DNA of 64,000 bases from Phymatolithon calcareum. Lineage: Eukaryota > Rhodophyta > Florideophyceae > Hapalidiales. Where the stretch lies: contig OZ345365.1 of NCBI GenBank assembly GCA_977006965.1, forward strand, positions 496,001 to 560,000, written 5' to 3'. The stretch's first letter is position 1, and the number at the start of each line of letters is the position of its first letter. The translations under genes and the position numbers were made by a program. The notes beneath the pieces are model-generated. The model worked only from the letters and a program-made list of their open reading frames with translations, did no database searches and was not told where the DNA came from. This document shows, one piece after another, positions 53,641 through 64,000 of the stretch.

Positions 53641-54690
53641 ATCGTTTGCGATTAACGTAAATGCAAAAGATGCTTGTCAATTAAATTATAGGGTCGACGC
53701 TGTGCGGCGAACAGTGCTTCCCGCCTTCTTTTTGGGCTCTAAAACCGCTTCTCTTGTTAGAGCGAGCTGTAGAGAAGTAATGTGGTGCAGAAGATAAGCG
53801 ATACAGTAGTGAATTTGCGGTCATGCAAGATTGAGAAGTTACCGAGACCATGTGCGCCTTAGAGTTCCAACATTTGGCCCAACTCCATTTGAGAGCTTGA
53901 TTGACTTATCGCTTTCTAAGTTGCCACATTTAATGACTTCATGCACTTTTAATTAACTCGATTTATTGAGAAGGTACCATCATGATGTGTCCGAACGTGA
54001 AGAAATTTGCGCTTTGAGAGAGATCTCACAGCAATCAAGAAAGTAAGAATGGAGACAAATATCCTTCGCGCTTCTGTCCAATGGCGCACAGAACACACAT
54101 GTCCAATATTGCTCGGCCGCATTAGGACAGCACGACATCCAGCGTCTCCGGCTTCGTTCTATACTGTTATCTCCATCTCCTATCCGAGTGTAAATTTAAT
54201 GCCTTCAGAGGCGCCCCTTGCAAATCGCTATTAGACCATCTTTTTCCCTTTGCTCGGTCGAACAGAGCGTTAGTCTTTTGTTTTGCCAACTTTTTCGCTT
54301 AGGAAAGCGAAGTCAACGGATTAACCAGGACTAGCACTGGACGGAGAGGCTGACCGGACCGAACGGACCACAAACGACATAAGACAAGTTTCCGGCGCGA
54401 GAGTAATGTCTTCCTGGCTGATGATCGCTGACAGTTAACATATACTGCATGCAGGATGGAATCTGAGACAAACAGAATACAATGAGTTCCTATTCCAACA
54501 CCGTCCCTCGGAAGACAGATTTAACTATCGAGATCCACAAATCTATGCCGGATCTCTTGAACCTAAGGTAACTGGATCAAGTGGGCCATTGTGAATTGAC
54601 ACAGGGAGATATTTGTTTTTCGGAGCCCAGGAATCTGACGGTGGTCAGAGTTGGTGGTAATGATGTATCTGTATGCATTATTATGCATTC
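53641..54690. other. Mostly unrecognised; F-type tail at 53,955-54,005
   Basis: TTTATTGAGAAGGTACCAT is the reversed F tail. No gene recognised in the remainder. Confidence 0.4.
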
Positions 54691-54694
54691 TCAA

Positions 54695-55260
54695 GAGAAG
54701 GAGCTTTAAAAGCCCAATAGACTTCCAAAGATATGAGCAAGGCTTCCTCTGATGCTACCTATCTTTGTGCAGCTCACGAAACGCCCACCAGAATGGCGGA
54801 TGGGAAAACTTAAGATTCAAGGTAATCCTATCTCAGTCCTCTATGGGGTAAATGGTGCTTGGACTCCACCGCTATTAGCTATGCCTACTGCGAATCAATA
54901 CAGGCCTTCTTCGCTCTCCATTCGTTCTATGATTGTCTTGCTAAGTAATAGAAACTCGTCTAGCGCCTTTTCTGCTTCCAGTCTTTATTCTCCTTCGAAG
55001 TCGTACCCTGCTAGCGTTCGTTCAAGAGTCTCCATATGCTCTGTGGCTCTGATGCCGAATTCTTCAGCCATACTTGTTGACACCTGTGGGAATGTACCAC
55101 AGGCATACTGCAGCGCGAGTTGTCTGTGCTTCACCTTGGGGAACTTGAGGATTGCTGGCAATTCTCTTGCCTTGCCGTATGGAATCTTCCTTTTTCGCTT
55201 CGATTCAAGGCGGTCTCCTTCCATTGCCAGAAATTTAGATCGAAGTGTTTCAAGAGAAGG
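54695..55260 (-). mobile_element. Non-LTR family A 3' fragment
   Basis: The minus strand reads LESKRKRKIPYGKARELPAI, then YACGTFPQVS, EEFGIRATEHMETLERTLAG and, after a frame change, the EKALDE..ERME end. 3' UTR 54,700-54,900. Confidence 0.75.
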
Positions 55261-55269
55261 ATTGTACTA

Positions 55270-56050
55270 TCATAGTGCTTTGTACACAATATAGAATAAA
55301 TATGTAGAATTTCGAATCAGCCTCCATCACATGAACTTCAAGAAGCTGTAAGCACTCTCAACATGTGATACAGTGCGGACCGTCGAGGGTAGAAACAGGA
55401 ATGCAAGGCAACTCTCGTGCCTTTTCATGCAGGATGAGAGCTAGTTGACTAGTCATAGGGAAACATGAACTACATTTCTCCATGGATAGCTGAACAGTAA
55501 AGTGTAATCGGAGCATACCAGAATAGGTGTCAAGAGCAAACGCGAAATCATGGGAAACAGAGTGACTCAAACGTCCAAGAAACAATTCATGTGCGGCACA
55601 TGGATGCAAGATAAGGATTTCTCCCAGATTTCTTGGAGGAAGAGAATCGAGGCCGTTTCATCACTAGTCTGTTGATTGGACGGGTTATCAAGTCGTGGTT
55701 ATGAAATTTCATATTTGAATCGGGACGGTATCATAGTAGGATTTTGTTCAGAATTGAGAATAAATATGTTTTCACATGCAAAGAAAAGGTTGACAAGCAC
55801 ACCTGAGTTGACCTCATCTGTTTGACCCTGACCGCGTCCCACTACAGGGTGTCAGAAAACCTGTCGAAATTCAAATCGACTTCTCTCACATGTATTTTTG
55901 AAAGTCATAAGGAGGAATTCAGAAGAAATAGTGATTTGCCGAGTTCCGCTGCAAATTCAGTCACTTTTTGACCGTCTGCACTCGAGACCATGGTCTCGAA
56001 TGGTCGGTGCGCTTCTAGCATTTTGACTCTTTGTTTGTTCTCCACGATCC
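55270..56050 (+). repeat. Further copy of the 42-43.6 kb module
   Basis: 55,290-55,660 aligns with 42,040-42,420, and 55,665-56,050 with 43,220-43,620. No peptide gene follows it here. Confidence 0.6.
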
Positions 56051-58185
56051 TTTGTCATATTTGTCGACAAGCAGATGCTGTACACGGCACACGTACAGCT
56101 ATATATAGATTTCTAGATGTGTACAATTCCATCAAGATGAACGACCACAATATTCTACACCTGCGAACAACAGGCTCGCCAACTCACCCTTTCAGGAAAC
56201 CACGTCCTGCTCAATCACTTCCTCAACCGTCAGAAAAAAGTGGACATACAAGTCGCCGGCATTGGTCTAGCTGTGATTGCACGGGTACGCACTCTTCTGA
56301 ATTGCGCGAGGACACGACTACAATCATTCGTAATTGGCCGAACATCTTTCAAGGCTTGATCGATGATCGCGCTCCTAGTCGCCGGTGCTGAAGTGTTGCA
56401 TGCGGTACTTGGAAGTGGGGCACAATAACTAGAAAATGCTTTTCAAGCAAACAACGTCACTTCGGACTGGTCAGTGCTATACATTTGCAATGGGTCATTC
56501 CGAGAATGAAGGTGTGGTTGTCAACCAAGGGCAAACTCGAAGAGATACAGTTGTGAGGAAAAAGATCTAACTCAGATCACAGCTCCGTGCACCTGCGTTC
56601 ACGCTCCACTGCACGAGATAGTACTTGCTTTTAAATACAGGTAACCGCCGTAGAGGCCATCCTTGTCATATTGGCAACAATACTCATTTGCGCGCTGCGG
56701 TCAGTGAAGGAGCGTAGAGAAAAAGGATTACGACGTGTATTGCCAACGGCGGCATGGGATAAAATGAAGCACTTACTTATTAGGACCTTCTGTCACGTAT
56801 GAACCTGCTCCAGAAGTGTACTGGGATTGGGATCATCGAAGGTATCTTGCTGGAACCAGAAAATAATTGTTTTTGCTGGGCTCCTAGACAACAAATTGGA
56901 AAACGATGTATGCAGAGTGCGCGTGCAAAGCATGGAGGAAATTCTCGATGTGTACAGAAAATGAAATCACTGCCATGATGGCGTCTCTTCACAATTCTTT
57001 GGTTGCCACAGCCACCTCGACATTTATGTTTATTTTTTTATAAAATAGATATTGTTTTCTTATCCAGTGAAGAGAAACCATGGGATAAACCCGCGACAAT
57101 GGAAGAGGTGGATGGCGTCCAGCACTGGTAGCGCAGATATGAGATCAGCAGACAGTGCGTGGTGTCAGATTACAAGAAATATCCGAAACTTAATTGTATG
57201 TGTCTTAACGAACTCTCAGTAGCAAACGAGCCCGGCGTGAATGTTGACATTACTGTCGCGGGAGGGTGAACACCGATTTTAGATAATTTGGGCACTATTG
57301 TGTCTGATGTAAACTAAGCGGGCGATCAAAATCTCGCATGTCAATACGAAGCAAACTGTACATTTGAATATTTTTTGAAGATTGCTCCAATATAGCATGA
57401 GATCAATACACTGTAGGAGCCGTGAACTCAGTCTGTTCAAGCTCTGGAAAGTACTGATTGCACAAGTCCCCTATTAACGTGCAAATGTGAGATTGTTCGA
57501 TTCTCAATTAAGATATCGTTTTCTGATGCGATCATCCCGTTCCAGGATTGACTTCCACTTTGGTCTCGACTATCAAAGCCATTGTAATGAATAGACATCG
57601 CACCCCGGGGCCACTTGAGTAAGAGTGATCCATGTCAAGCGCGCCAAGCTGACAGATTGTAACAAGTACACACTTTTAAAAGGCGTGACGTGAAACGGAA
57701 AACAAGGAGCTGTACTGTATGGAAGGAGATGGCCACATGCACATGGTCAAGACTACGTATCAGTCTTCCTTCGAAAAGAACAACTTAAAGAGTGCAAGTC
57801 ATCAAAAGCACTTGGCATGTGGACAGAATATGGTCTCTCTCGTAATATAGTACGCCCGGAAGACATTCTCGTGTCCACAGTGTCAATGAATGCAGTACCA
57901 ATAATAGGTAAAACTGCCCTTTTCCCATAGCCTCGTCTTCTGCACTATCGTTTGCAATGGGCATCCGAGAGTGGACCATACTTTTCCACTGTTCCCTTCT
58001 CACATCATGTGATGATGAAAGTTATTCTGCAATTTAAAATACCGCTCTGTTCATCCCTAACAATAGAATGTTTTCTCATCAAAGACATCGACATCGAGCA
58101 TATAATACTGCAAGATACCCTTCAATCCGTCCATTTCTCTTATTCCCCAAAGTCATTTTAATTATCGTATTTTTGATGTTTGAAA
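56051..58185. other. No recognised feature
   Basis: Over 2 kb with only short ORFs on either strand. Confidence 0.45.
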
Positions 58186-58197
58186 TATGTGCACATA

Positions 58198-58440
58198 GGG
58201 GATATGTGTTGATTTATTTTAAAAGATCCCAAGGCCTCTCTTCAAGACTAACAGGGCCGCTTTCGCACTATTTTCTAAGCTCACGTAGTTTGACTATTCA
58301 GTATATCCTTGATTCCTATTTCTCTCCCAACAAGTGCTCTAGTGAGTCACTTACATTCATATTCAATTTCAGGACTAATCTTGGATGAAAATAGAATGCG
58401 TTGGAGCGCGACCAGCTCAATCACGGCTAAGACACCAAAG
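58198..58440 (-). mobile_element. Family B 3' insertion with 12-bp target duplication
   Basis: TATGTGCACATA at 58,186-58,197 and 58,441-58,452 flanks 243 bp ending (reversed) ..AACACATATCCCC. About 94% like 45,556-45,850 by eye. Confidence 0.9.
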
Positions 58441-58773
58441 TATGTGCACATATATTCTGCAACCTTGTAGGACACAGTCCACCAGTCATGTCATGTCAAC
58501 CGCAACCGTCCCTTTCTATTCGTCTTCATTCTTCCACCTCCTCACTCGGACCGCCACCACCTGCGCCCTGCATTCCCCTTCCTGCCACACACCATTTCCA
58601 CTTTTCCAATGGCGACATGGATGTCTTTCTCGTTGCGATTTTACACGGCAATGCCGACTTGACTGCAGACGCTACATGAGTGCCTGGATATTTGGCACGC
58701 TTGCCGACCATCGCATTGGTCGTTAGGAGTGGCGGTTGCATACAGAAAATCTGGTTTGGACTGTACCTAAAAC

Positions 58774-59692
58774 CAGGGGAATGTTAGGAGGGGGACAAAA
58801 GCAGAAACTTGATGTTTCAAAAAGTTTATTAAAAATGTGGCCTGCGTTGTGTCAGGTTAATTATGAGAAAATCCTTGTATCAAAAATTAAGTGATGAAGC
58901 TCGATTCTTGCAGCGCTCTGACAGAGCCGTCGTTCGACGACGGCCAATGGAATTGTGCCAGGACATGTTGACCTGTAAGCATCCTAGTGATAGTATAGTT
59001 GGAGTGCAGTAAACGCTGCGGTGCCATGTCGGATTCCGAGGCGCTCGTGCGGGCGCTTTCGTGATTAGCTGATGAAATTGTGGCAACGTGGCCGCAAATG
59101 ATAGGTTATATTTCGCAGAAATGGATTATGCGAGCACTTCTCTCAAGCGAGGACCACCGACGGATGAGCGCGCGACCGAGCGCCTTGTTCCAGCCCAGAA
59201 CTCACGGCTGATTGAAGCCCGGCCTCGTCACACGAGCTACTCGCCTCCGAGAACGTTCCGCTCGCGTCCATCGCTGTTACACAGAAGAAAAGACGCGAGC
59301 TACACTTCCAAGTCTTCCGTTTCATTAATTAAAATATGGTTAAATCTGCCCAGCGCACAACTGCTACATCTCAAATTTTCGCGGGCAACTTTTGAAAATC
59401 ACGAAAGCCACGGGCGCGAGCCGTGCACGTTTTGTGCACAGTGCACAGGGAGAGCTAGAAAACCTACTTCTCTATAATATCTCTCCAGAATGGGATCCTG
59501 CAATGAGAGGCCTCGCTACATTACGGTCCATAATGTACGCGAGCTGTAAGCTGGATTTTTTCTATGAACCGACTACGTTTATGATACATTTTCGACCTAC
59601 CTGCTCTGCTTCATACGGACGCCACATAGGCTTATCATTAAAATTCGGTATGACACCTCGCCTGCTTTTGTCCCCCTCCTAACATTCCCCTG
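58774..59692. mobile_element. 919-bp hAT-like TIR element
   Basis: Perfect ~31-bp terminal inverted repeats starting CAGGGGAATGTTAGGAGGGG. The flanks CCTAAAAC and CTAAAAAA are only partly alike, so the target duplication is not clean. A plus ORF at 59,088-59,477 is partly conserved in the truncated copy (LIEARxRxTxYSPPRTFRSR), which hints at former coding. Confidence 0.75.
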
Positions 59693-59699
59693 CTAAAAA

Positions 59700-62255
59700 A
59701 CTCTATGATACTTGCAATACTGGGCATACGATTGGCTAGTGTCTATGTGACGAACACTCTCAATTGAGGGTGGATTTTGAAGCTCGAAAAAGATTTTGAA
59801 AAGAATGCGGCACAGATTTTGAGCGCCAGATTCGGAAAGGTGACCTTTTGTTCTTGGTGAAGAGTACACATTTCACTACCTTAAACCACTTCGTTCGCCG
59901 GTAGGAACGAAAATCTGCTGGTCACTCAGAAAAAAAACATCTGCCACGCCTCGAGAAAAAGTTCCGAGCCGGGTGGTCGGTGCGGCCGTACACACCAAAG
60001 AAACATCAATGACAAGTCCTGCACAGTGCTGCGGTCTATAAGGAGCATTTTCCAGTTTAAAAAAGGTGAACCGCACGGTTCAAGAGGTGCAAGTTGTAGA
60101 AATCAAGGGTCGCTTGAGCACGTCACTTCGCATGAAATGGGTCCTTGTTCAGAAACCAATCGAAAATACTAAGATTAAGACTATCAAGATTGTCAACATC
60201 AAGGCAGGGAAGGCTGACAAAGGCGCTTCTTCCTCTCAAATGCTTGTATCGAGTCCCACCAGGCAAAATTCTGTAGCTCGAACCCCGGCTTACAGTACTC
60301 GCGGTCGAATATCTTCCTCGCCAACGCCGAGTTTTGCGTTCAGCATCAAGCACACTCTCGACAGAAGGCAACACAAACCTACAATACAATCAACAGGAGC
60401 TCTGAACGCCCTCTTGCGGGTTCCCTCGCCTACACCCTGCATGATTCTTGGGACCAATAATCGTAAGAGGAGCTTGATGCCATTGCGCCAGACTGTGAGA
60501 GTATATTTGCTCATGGAGTGCCATGGTTCGAGCACCAAGTTCTATGTCCAATTGGGGGAAGGATTCTGCGACAGTTCTGGAAAGTTTGCACTCTAAATAG
60601 AGATGTTATATTCGAGAACGGTGGCATCGGGTTCCACACACCGTAGGATTCTTCATGATGATGTTTCGCCGAGTGCAGCTGCGAAAAATTGTTGCTTAGG
60701 TATCCGCTAAGCTCAAACGAATAGGAAGAACGGAGGCTAAGATTTTCGGAATACTCGTCCTCTTGAGTTCGGCGCAAAGAGATTTTTGCAAGTTTTCCAT
60801 GGGGAACAAGTATATCTTCACTCCTTCATTTTCAAACAGTGGGATGACCAGAGCCAAGTTCTCCGAGTATCTCCGGTGCGTCACATTCACCGTGCAATCA
60901 AGTGAACATGGCATTATGCCTTCCGTACAGTACCGGTGGGCGCTCGTTCGGGATTTTATCGATGCTATTGATCATTAAAATGATCACAAAAAACCCAATG
61001 TGTCTCTGTTAGACCTGACTTGGCTTTGCCAAGTTCATACTCTTGGTATGGCAACGGAGGACGTTGGATTGAAAATGGCCACCTTCAGTACACGTAATCT
61101 GGAGACCCCAACAGAGGGCGAGAAGCAAAACGCTTGGAAGCTGAAACTGCACATAGTACAATTGTACTGCGCCGTCTTCTGACCCTATACTCTTGTACAA
61201 GGCGCCTTGTCCTCCGGGATTCACTCTGCGTCATGAATAATCGTCGATTTTCAGTACTCCAAAAGGTATATTTGCTCCAATGGCGGTGCTGAAACCCACG
61301 CAACTCCTCCGAAAATGGAAAAGTAAGGCACAAGCGGCATGATGACTACTTTAGCTGTTCAAAACAACTGCAGATTCTGACAAGTCAAGGAATTAACCTT
61401 CGTGTTCTCATCATGTATTAGACTTGCTGGCGCCGCAATTAACATATGTGGCACTTCAGCAGATAGAAACTGTTTTGCTAAGCATGCTGAACACATCCAT
61501 GAGCTTGATGCCTTTGATGAGCCCAGTAATGAGTAGCTTTCGTCGGCAAAAATAATTGATTCTCATTCCCTCAATTGAGGGAAAATTACCGTCACATACT
61601 TAAGACACTAGATATGTAATCCATGACACCTAACTCTACTAGCGCACAGTTTAATTTTCGAAATTATTGCAACAAGCTTCGCTTGTCTATCAGTCAATCC
61701 TGTATGCCCGATTTCTTCTATCAATCAAAATCAGATCCTTTGCTCCAAAAATCGAACTTTCGGCGGGGTACTCTCATGAATTTTCGTCATAGACATCGGG
61801 GAAATAAAATGTTATGAAATGCACTGTTGCCGCGGATTATGCGTATAATACGTACTGCACAGGCGCAAAAATAGTGAACTGCTGCATGCATCAGGCACTG
61901 TACCTGTTTCACTTGTGGGGGCTGTGCTGTCGTCAAACGGCCACTTCGTGCCTCGCGCGATCGGCCGTCCGTACGATCGGACGGCTCGGTGGCCGCGCGG
62001 AAAAGGGGAAAGGAGTAGCTGGTGAGCGTGTGATCGGGCCAATGCCTTCTCGAGAGAACGGGCTCCGGCCAATGCCTTCGCGGTAGACCAAAGTAGCCTT
62101 TAGCTTTACTTAGTCTGTTACGTTCTACCCGGGGGGGAACCAAAGCTGAGGGGGATGGTCAGCAGGATATGCAGCAACACAGGAACTCGCCGGCCTTTGG
62201 GGCCGGTGAGTGTAAGCCCATGTAAGCACCCATGAGGTGCCCAGGGAGTATGATT
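59700..62255. other. No recognised gene
   Basis: The longest open stretch is 60,066-60,596 (no ATG until 60,132). Several minus ORFs lie at 60,123-60,914. None has a motif I recognise. Confidence 0.4.
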
Positions 62256-62259
62256 GACA

Positions 62260-62524
62260 TGTGCACCGGCTGCGAGGGATGACATGAGCCCGAGGGCATG
62301 ATATTCAACCGAGGCGCAGCCGAGGTCCGAATATCATGGCTTGAGGGCGATTGTCATCCCGAGAGTACGGTGCACATCACGTTTGTCAACCGCTCTTTTC
62401 GGCACGTGGATGTAGTTCGTAATGCTCAGTTTGGTCTCGAACACTTCTGAGGGGACACAACTCTGCACATCGGCAATCAGTTGCAAGAGAAAGCAGATGT
62501 CTGTCCCCTCACTCGGTTGACAAC
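62260..62524. mobile_element. Palindrome-rich MITE, copy 2
   Basis: A hairpin module 62,260-62,376 (TGTGCACCG ends) followed by a shorter second module bounded by TTTGTCAACCG and CGGTTGACAA. Confidence 0.7.
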
Positions 62525-62854
62525 TCCTCACATCCGCACAGCGCTGCGGCATTACTCTGTCGGAGCCAAATTATGTAGTTGAAAAACTAGAACAGTGCCT
62601 ACCTTGACGCTATGGAGAAAACAACCCACGATCCTGCAGCGACCGGAGCTCTCCTGGACTAGATTATTGACTCCGAATGGTCGGGCAGTGAAGCGGAGAA
62701 TGGTTCCCTCCACCAGTCGGCGTCCACCTTCCCGCCTTCCAAGGAGCATAATTGGAAACCAGCTTGTTTTTTCAATGAAGAAAATTGACTCCCAGCTCTT
62801 CCTGAGAGATCGGGGGCACCCTTGCAACGTACTCAAAAAATAGGATTTTGTCTT

Positions 62855-63091
62855 GCCCTATATGTCATCCCTAGGGGTGACATCAGGCTGTATGTCTTAA
62901 ATGGAAATGACTTCGAAATTACGAGGGAAACAAGTGGAAAATAAGGATTTCGTACGAGTGTCCTATCAAAACTGCTATGTCATCCCTGGGGATGACATAG
63001 AGCAATCAATATTCTATGTCATCCCGAGGGATGACACAGAAGTAATCAGGTGCAAGAGAAAGCCGATGTCTACCGCCTCAGCCGGTTGACA
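62855..63091. mobile_element. Palindrome-rich MITE, second-module copy
   Basis: Three ATGTCATCCC/GGGATGACAT palindromes (about 62,860, 62,975 and 63,015), here with one or two mismatches. It ends CCTCAGCCGGTTGACAA. Confidence 0.7.
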
Positions 63092-63094
63092 AGG

Positions 63095-64000
63095 TTCGAC
63101 GTGCACTTTTGGAAGCACAAGGCCACTCTCCCACGAAGTTAGCGCGTTGAAAGAGACGTCTATTCAATTGATTTCAGTCAGAATAGCAGCATGGCGTCAA
63201 ATTATAAATAGTTTGGTACCATTGATGAACTAAAATGTTATGGGAAGTGTGCAGGTATATGATATCCGATTGGGACTTGCTGCTTTCATTCATTCAATGA
63301 TAGCGCAAATGTTGTGTCATCATCATTGCGTTACATAATCAAGACAGTTTTGAAGCAGCAGTTTAATCATCTGCATCAATTCGAAGCGATTTAGATGCAA
63401 TCAACCTGTAAACCTGTGTCTTGTTTGGACAGAGAAATGATACGTATTTCCAGGAGCATGCGGGAAATGCTGTATCTCCAATTTTTGATAACGTAATTTG
63501 ATAAATAAAAAACTTCGTTCTGCTCTGGTCCTATTTTTTCACTCATAACGCTTTCAGTCAGATGCAGTGATGTTCCAACATACAGTAGGCATCCGTCAAT
63601 GCATTCCGACATTCTTGGTTGTTAAAACATTCAATAGACATAAAGGGCCGATGAACGAGTAGTGCTCCCAATCAGCCCTGTTGTAATGCACTGCTTGCTA
63701 GACCCATAGGGGAATAAATCATTCAATCATTTTCCTCCAACACAGATTGGAATTGTTGCTCTGTCTTTCAGGCAATCATTAAGTGCACTTGTTACGTCCT
63801 CTTTAGAATATCTTCGCCACTTCTCTGATCAGAAAATGAAAAACACCTGAATACACTACTGCATACCAGAGACGAGACTTTATACGATATCTTGCAGGAC
63901 CAGATCATATCAAGAGAGAGTGGTGTTTGTGGATGTACATGAAGGCTTTACACTGCTATGGTCCGCAGACATCGCTTATAAATAAATAGCCCACGTGCAG
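63095..64000. other. No recognised feature
   Basis: AT-rich; nothing supported. Confidence 0.4.

Noticed and set aside
58774-59692. Clean 8-bp target duplication for the CAGGGG element
   Set aside because: The flanks CCTAAAAC and CTAAAAAA do not match position by position, so I call only the terminal inverted repeats.
60066-60596. 176-codon ORF
   Set aside because: It begins at GTG, the first ATG comes 22 codons in, the composition is low-complexity, and no domain or repeat support was seen.

Overview
The window looks like a transposon-dense stretch of a eukaryotic nuclear genome. It has no operons. It carries a Ty1/copia LTR element, at least six families of 5'-truncated non-LTR retrotransposons, a SINE with a pol III B box, hAT- and pogo-like DNA elements, a histone H3 tail fragment, and small signal-peptide genes. 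I cannot place the organism; a small invertebrate is my best guess, with low confidence. Working labels for the non-LTR families are mine: A and A' (terminal EKALD domain), B (ends ..RIKEILGG), C (EN-RT element ending in oligo-C), D (RNase H, tail AATAAAGAAAGAAAG), E (short tail only), F, G and H.

Layout. About 0.3-15.9 kb and 21.75-32.1 kb form a large imperfect inverted duplication around a ~5.8 kb spacer. Each arm carries, in mirror order, a D/SINE tail, an F repeat, an unidentified module, a decayed ORF, a degenerate gene for a tandem ~38-residue-repeat protein, a B fragment, an astacin/matrixin-like zinc metalloprotease gene and a ~272-bp tandem array. The left arm alone carries about 7.9 kb (5.33-13.21 kb) holding a candidate DNA transposon with palindromic ends, a copia element with target-site duplications nested in it, and a pogo-like MITE. 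The right arm alone carries a B insertion (28.02-29.04 kb) and a 54-bp H insertion, both with target duplications.

32-42 kb is a nest of non-LTR fragments. It includes a 1.3-kb hAT element with an 8-bp target duplication, containing a second hAT MITE whose sister copy lies at 36.4 kb. 42-56 kb is a diverged segmental duplication carrying a two-repeat cysteine-rich secreted peptide gene and a truncated paralogue, separated by a C retrotransposon with endonuclease and reverse transcriptase domains. 56-64 kb is mostly unrecognised sequence with one B insertion, a TIR element and a palindrome-rich MITE.

Likely functional genes are few: the two metalloprotease copies (coding sequence 0.7% different, flanks 4-5%) and the cysteine-rich peptide at 45.1 kb. 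Nearly everything else is mobile DNA or its debris. An unusual trait is a set of nearly perfect palindromes with one-base centres scattered through otherwise unrelated sequence.
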